Source: Amyloporia xantha
Lineage: Eukaryota; Basidiomycota; Agaricomycetes; Polyporales; Adustoporiaceae
Reading direction: 5' to 3'
Length of the DNA: 64,000 nt
Assembly: GCA_036971615.1 (NCBI GenBank)
Contig: JAYKKR010000007.1
Coordinates: forward strand, 1,798,001-1,862,000
Below the pieces are notes generated by a model. The model was given only the letters and a program-made list of their open reading frames with translations, was not told where the DNA came from and did no database searches. The position numbers and the translations under genes were made by a program. Shown piece after piece: positions 58,706 to 64,000 of the stretch; position 1 is the stretch's first letter; each line of letters starts with the position of its first letter.

Positions 58706-60994
58706 ATGTTCAGCAAGGCTTTCTCCGTGGCCGCGTTCCTCGCCGTTGTCTCGCGCGTCGATGCCATCTGGCCGTTGCCTCGCAGCCTGAACGAGGGTAC
58801 GACTGCCTTGCGTCTGCCTTTGGACTTCCACATCGCTCTGTCTCGGGATATTTTCCCGGTTCCCCAGGACCTATACGACGCGATCGGTCGCACTCAGCAA
58901 TACCTCTTTACTGACGACCTCGGGCGGCTCGTCGTTGGACGCGGCTCCAGCGATGTCAGCGCGTTCGAGACCGCGGCGTACCTCAATGAGCTTACCCTAT
59001 CGCTCGAGCCTGGTTCGAAGGTGCTCTCCATCACCGAGGAGGCCCAAAAGCCCATTGAGGAGCGCGACGAGGCGTACACCTTGACTGTCCCCTCGAACGG
59101 TTCTGGTGCCACGATCACTGCCACCTCCACTCTGGGTCTCTTCCGAGGCTTGACGACGTTCACTGAGCTGTGGTACACGTATGATGGCACGATCTATGCC
59201 ATTAACACGCCGCTGGAGATCGAGGACTCCCCTGCTTACGTAGGTCGATCGCTCATTGATGTCCTGTCGCGATGCTGATTGAGATGTCGCCCAGCCCTAC
59301 CGTGGTCTATTGCTGGACACTGCGCGGAACTAGTGAGTGTCTGATGGACGTCAAGGAGAGCTCGTTGGCTGATTGAACTGTCAGCTTCGGGGTGTCTGAC
59401 ATCCTCCGCACTCTCGACGCTGCGAGCTATGTGAAGGTCAGTCACACTACGCGTTACATAGTCTGCTTTATTTATATTTGCATATTAACATCTTTGACAG
59501 ATCAACCAGTTCCACTGGCACGTCGTTGACAGCCAGAGCTTCCCGCTCGAGGTGCCGGGCTTTGAGGATCTCGCTGCCTCCGGTGCGTACTCGCCCGAGA
59601 TGGTCTACACCGCCTCCGATGTCCAGAACATCGTTTCGTATGCCGGAGCTGTGAGTGCTATCCATCGAGCATGACGTCAAGGAGATGTTGTACTCAGATA
59701 TACGGACGTAGCGTGGTATCGATGTCCTCGTCGAAATCGACACTCCCGGACACACCTCTGCCATGGCCGACGCACACCCCGACTACCTGGCTTGTGTTGA
59801 CTCTCGTCCTTGGGCCAACTACGCTGCGGGTCAGGCCCTTCTTTACTTGTCTGTGGACGATCGCTGACCCTGCTTGTCATCGCAGAGCCGCCCTCCGGTC
59901 AGCTGCGCCTTGCCAACTCGACCGTCCAGGAATGGACCGCCGGTCTGTTCTCTGCCGTCGCTGACATGTTCCCGTCGTCCATCGTCAGTACGGGTGGAGA
60001 CGAGGTCAACACCTACTGCTACGAGACCGACGACGCGACCATGGCGATTCTGAACGAGACCGGGGCGACGTTGAACGACGCCTTGAACGACTTTGTGGGC
60101 AGCACGCACAGTGCGCTGATCAAGGCCGGGAAGACCCCCGCCGTTTGGGAAGGTAAGCCCGAGGGTTCTTCGATCGAGACGGAGATAGGGGGATTAACGT
60201 GACGCATTTGCAGAGATGGTTCTCGACTTCAACTTGACGCTTTCACCCGAGACGATCGTCCTGTGAGTCTCTGCGTCCTTATCTCGAGAGCTTGGGACTG
60301 ATTGCGGTGTTGCGTTCTGTCAGCGTCTGGATCTCGTCGGACGATGTGAAGGCTGTTGCCGATAAGGGTTTCCGCGTGATCCACGCTGCGTCCAACTACT
60401 TCTACCTTGTCGGTGATCCTCCCTTGCGTCTGCTTTGCGTCGATACTGATACAGCTACGTAGGACTGCGGTGGTGGTGGATGGGTCGGTGACTACCCCGC
60501 TGGGTTAGTCCAGTCTTGGTCTGCACTCGAACATAGTCACTGATAGCTTTCGCACACATATAGTAACAGCTGGTGTGACCCCTTCAAGACGTGGCAGTAC
60601 TCCTACACCTTTGACCCCCTCGCAAACTTGACCGCAGACCAATACCCGCTCGTCATGGGTGGTACGTTGCCGATCCGCGCCTGGCACATCTCTCAATATG
60701 TGACTGATCAACTTTTTTGACGTCTTTGCAGGCCAACACAACCTCTGGACTGAACAGTCGAGCCCGTCCAACCTCGACCCGATCGTCTGGCCCCGTGCCG
60801 CCTCCTCCGCGGAGGTGTTCTGGAGCGGCGCGGGTGGCAACGTCACGTCCGCACTCCCTCGTCTGCACGAGCAGTCGTTCCGCATGAAGCAGCGCGGCAT
60901 CGACACGATCCCGCTCCAGCCGCTGTGGTGTGCGCACTCAGGCCCTACGAGTGCGACCTCACCTGGTAGGTGGTACCGGGAAACGAAAAGTTGA
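58706..60994 (+). CDS. GH20 beta-N-acetylhexosaminidase, altered C-terminus
   Basis: This secreted enzyme removes terminal GlcNAc/GalNAc, as in chitin turnover. The signal peptide is MFSKAFSVAAFLAVVSRVDA. The N-terminal GH20b domain ends near GLFRGLTTFTELWY. The barrel has YRGLLLDTARNYF, INQFHWHVVDSQSFPLEVPG and GIDVLVEIDTPGHTSAMADA. The catalytic Asp-Glu pair lies in STGGDEVN, followed by VIHAASNYFYLDCGGGGWVG and LWTEQSSPSNLDPIVWPRAA. About ten short introns occur. The C-terminus reads LWCAHSGPTSA to a TGA at 60992. A two-base offset would give LWCALRPYECDLTW and the TAG at 60967, with the two cysteines seven residues apart as in other fungal GH20 enzymes. The 3' end therefore looks frameshifted. 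Confidence 0.88.
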
Positions 60995-62051
60995 TCGTTT
61001 GGATCACCATTCTGGAATCTGGACTACGTTCTAAGGATATTTTGGCTTGTATCTGCGTCTGATTTTGGACAGTCAGTGCTTTGCAATGTTGATCCTCGAT
61101 GATTGTGCCGGACTACATATTTGTCGGAATGAATTCACTATATGTTGGTTTCCGCTTGAAAATTTTGGGTTGAAAGACGTCGTCAGCACTTCCGTGACCC
61201 TACACAATGTAACCCATTGATAGCGATCGCCAACAAGAGATAGCCTTGACATAGGTGCACTGTTGGTGCACTGACACTCGAGTGGCGTTCCGACTTAGAT
61301 TGACCACCTCTTTTGTGGCCGTTGGGCGAGCACGCGTGTAATAATGTAATACTATCAGCAGCAACTCGTGTCCAAGCCTAAGACCTTAGTAGTCTCTTAT
61401 CAGAACCAGCAGTTCATAACACAGCGATGCATATGATACGTGACTGTGGTTCGAATGTGTCGTATTATGAGCTCTGACTGGATCACCGATATGTAGCTAG
61501 TGGAGGAATCTCATTTCTCAGGCTGCTGCTGCGCTGATGCCTGACTCTGTGCTCTCTGCTTGAGTCTCGGAGACGAACGACGCTCTCGTGTGATCAATAT
61601 TTGCCTATTCGTTTTGGGCTCTCCCGTCAAAGTCGATGACACTTATGACTGTGCTAGCGATATCCAAGACGTATATGATTTGACGCTATTATCGGCCGCC
61701 AATAAAGCCCAGTGCGCAGCACAGCCACCTGTTGTACGGTACCGAGGCGACCGCGTGAAGGTGAGTCGTCTTCCACCTACCGCATGGCGCGCGAGGATGG
61801 GACCTGAGTACTGAGTGCGCTGAGCAACCTACAACCTCCTTACATTTGATTCGATTTTCGCCCTATTTTCCCCGGGGCTCGGATGAGATAGCAGCAGTTG
61901 TCTCAGGCTAGATCTCCAGGCGGCTATCTGTCATTAGAATTCGCATAAGTATATGGAAAGAACGCAATCATTCGTGTCTTAATATCTGACTTGTTTCGCC
62001 TTCGCATTGAGCACTACTACTCGGTGAACTCCTCTGCTCGTCGTATTCAGG
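60995..62051. other. Intergenic stretch
   Basis: About 1.05 kb lies between the GH20 gene and the ABC transporter. One 84-codon ORF (61560-61814) has no recognised family. No repeat was seen. The right part should be the transporter promoter. Confidence 0.4.
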
Positions 62052-64000
62052 ATGGGTCATCCAGGGCAGCTCGACAGCTTGCCCCTGTCATTCCCAGTCT
62101 CTCCTCAAATCGTCCTGGGACAGAACGGTAGTTTGTTATTGCCTGTCGCAACCATTGAAACCCTCAATGCACCCAAGTATGTCTCTTGGATGTGCCACTC
62201 TACGATGCCAGGTCTGGCGCTGACCTTCTCTCAGGGACTTGTTCATGGATTCTCTCATCGTCCCTGCATATGTTGCAGGCGCCTCGGTGGTTGTGCTGCT
62301 TCTCCACCTTGTGCTCAGGTCACGGCCCGTCAGAAGGCTGTACACCAAACTGATTGCCTCAGGGGAAGCTTCCTCGGAGGATGCTGTGGCGGAAACAGAG
62401 ATGTCGGGAGAAGATGATTCCTCGTCGCGCTTTGCGCGTCACATCGCGCGACAGGGGGGACTTGTAATCTTTGCTTTCAATGTTGTGAGGTTATTGTCAT
62501 GTCTCAGTTTGTTGATCACGTCCGGCGTCACGGTGTACCTAAGTCTGAAGGAGGAGGGAAGTTCAGAGTCAGTCACTCCTGTTTGGCTCCATGTGGCACT
62601 AACCGGAACATATGTGAGTGAAGGCATTCATCTATGAGAACAGTGATGATGACCCTCATATATCAGGCTTACGCATTGCTACTGGCGTTTGTCTCGGTGC
62701 TCGCAAAGCCGGCGAACAGCATCACAGTCATTCGTCACCTCGTGTCCGTTCTGTTGGCCACATGGGCAGTTTATGTGTACCGTGATGTATGGCCGTTTGC
62801 AACGTTCACTCTCACTCCTATGGACGCGTCTGAGGGCGCATTGTTATGGGTGAGATTTGCCTTTCTCACCCTGTCTGGCGTGGTCGTACCCTTGTTCGTG
62901 CCGAGCCCCTATGTTCCTTTCGATCCCAAGGTAAGTCTCAAGCGGACTAGTCAGCGCGGACAGACTTCAATGAAAGCCCTTTATAGCACCCTTCAGCGGA
63001 ACCGCATCCCGAGCAGACCGCTTCGATCATTTCACTCGCGTTTTTCTCCTGGCTTGACGCGACCGTGTTGAAAGCATACCGCGTGCCCCATCTTCCGATC
63101 GAAGAGCTCCCTCCCCTCGCCGATTATGATGATGCTGAGAATCTGGTCAAGACGTCCTATCCCGTAAGTTCTCATGCAGAACGGTACGGATGCTGGGTTG
63201 ACGAAGTGTATGCCACAGGAAATCGATCCATTCAAGGTCAAGAAAGACAGACATATCGGCTGGGGGCTGTTTAAACATTTCCGTAAGGCATCATGATCCA
63301 TGAGATGTCACATCTATAACTTATTGTATACCTTAGGTTATTCTTTCCTCGGTATGGGCATTTTGTTGATTGCTCAGGTATATTTCGTTGCATTGGCAGA
63401 GTGACGTAAATCCTAATTACATTATAGGCACTCGCACGGTTTTCGAGTCCTGTGGGCATGAAAAACTTGCTCGCGTACGTCCTCGATGTCCGTCATCTCC
63501 ACCGGTTACTGACATTGCGTATAGGTACATGGAAGACAGCGAAAATGCTCTAGTCCGCCCCTGGCTGTGGATCTCTTGGCTTTTTGTAGGGCCTATGATC
63601 AGTGTCCTTTGCATTTCGACATACTTCTTCATTTCTGTAGGTCGCTTTCCTCTATCTGTGCTCTAGAGCAGGTTGTTGATCCATTCACAGACGAGGATCT
63701 TAGTCCGCATTGAGGCCCTCCTTACGCAGCTCGTGTTCGATCATGCTCTTCGAATGAGAGTGAAAGCAGAAGTCCCTAATGCATCCAACTCAACAGCCAA
63801 CACCACTGCTGTCGGCACACCTGAAACGGCGTCGATCACTGAATCCAGCACTACCCGGGATGCCCAGGAGAGCCCTGATGGTAGTGGTGATGAGTCAACC
63901 GTGGCCGCATCAAGCACTGCAGATGCGAGCTCAGCAAAGGGGAAGCAGAAGTCGAAAGGCAGCGCTACACCTGGGAGCGGTGACGGGAAGAAAGACGCAG
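62052..64000 (+). CDS. ABC transporter, ABCC (MRP/YCF1-like) type, 5' part
   Basis: The gene runs off the window end. Exon 1, MGHPGQLDSLPLSFPVSPQI to NAPK, is spliced in frame to DLFMDSLIVPAYVAGASVVV, the first helix of a TMD0-type N-terminus. Further helices are GLVIFAFNVVRLLSCLSLLI, AYALLLAFVSVLAKPANS and SVLLATWAVYVYRDVWPF. The linker holds LKAYRVPHLPIEELPPLADY, the typical ABCC signature before TMD1, then ENLVKTSYP, and after introns the first TMD1 helices (GYSFLGMGILLIAQ, RPWLWISWLFVGPMISVLCI). The segment RILVRIEALLTQLVFDHALR starts the intracellular loop. It is followed by a low-complexity Ser/Thr insert (63770-64000) longer than usual. The nucleotide-binding domains lie beyond the window. 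Confidence 0.85.

Overview
The window looks like nuclear DNA of a basidiomycete fungus, most likely an Agaricomycete. The genes are dense and interrupted by many 45-75 nt GT-AG introns. Homologues typical of mushrooms and polypores are present: a long-tailed tetraspanin, a GH20 hexosaminidase, a TRK potassium transporter and serine-rich membrane proteins. There are no operons and no prokaryotic signals. Most real genes are split over several frames, so the gene models below were joined by hand at GT-AG junctions that keep the reading frame and family motifs. No alignment or RNA evidence was available.

Layout. 1-3.9 kb: no confident gene, apart from a CCAAT-box cluster and two weak ORFs. 3.9-17.7 kb: a compact housekeeping block holding an RBM25-like splicing factor (-), a SLP1/SUCO-type SUN protein (-), the V-ATPase proteolipid c (-), divergent thioredoxin reductase (+), then a tetraspanin (-) and a LEA_2-like membrane protein (-). 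18.7-24.3 kb: looser gene spacing, with a single-pass membrane protein carrying three PPxY motifs, a doubtful hypothetical gene, a six-cysteine small secreted protein and a CCDC25 homologue. 24.4-28.2 kb: a non-autonomous Helitron followed by decayed sequence. 28.3-33.6 kb: an FMN-dependent 2-hydroxyacid oxidase/monooxygenase, ALG11 (-) and a small membrane protein (-). 34.9-37.0 kb: a nest of three DNA transposons inside one another. 37.2-42.4 kb: a large WDR7-like WD40 protein. 43.6-44.1 kb: a MITE just upstream of the TRK transporter (44.5-47.7 kb). 48.4-57.5 kb: NOT2 (-), RNA polymerase III subunit C17 (+), a long serine-rich membrane protein (-) and an epsin-like ENTH protein (+). 58.7-64 kb: GH20 beta-hexosaminidase and the 5' part of an ABCC-type ABC transporter cut off by the window end.

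The genes do not form a single pathway. Several relate to the endomembrane system: V-ATPase proteolipid and WDR7/rabconnectin-3beta (V-ATPase regulation), ALG11 and SLP1 (ER), and epsin (Golgi/endosome). I see no biosynthetic cluster and no RNA genes. The most interesting content is the transposon material: four non-autonomous DNA elements with exact target-site duplications, and a Helitron with both termini recognisable. Also notable are two genes whose 3' ends appear shifted in frame (GH20 and epsin), and the PPxY-bearing membrane proteins.
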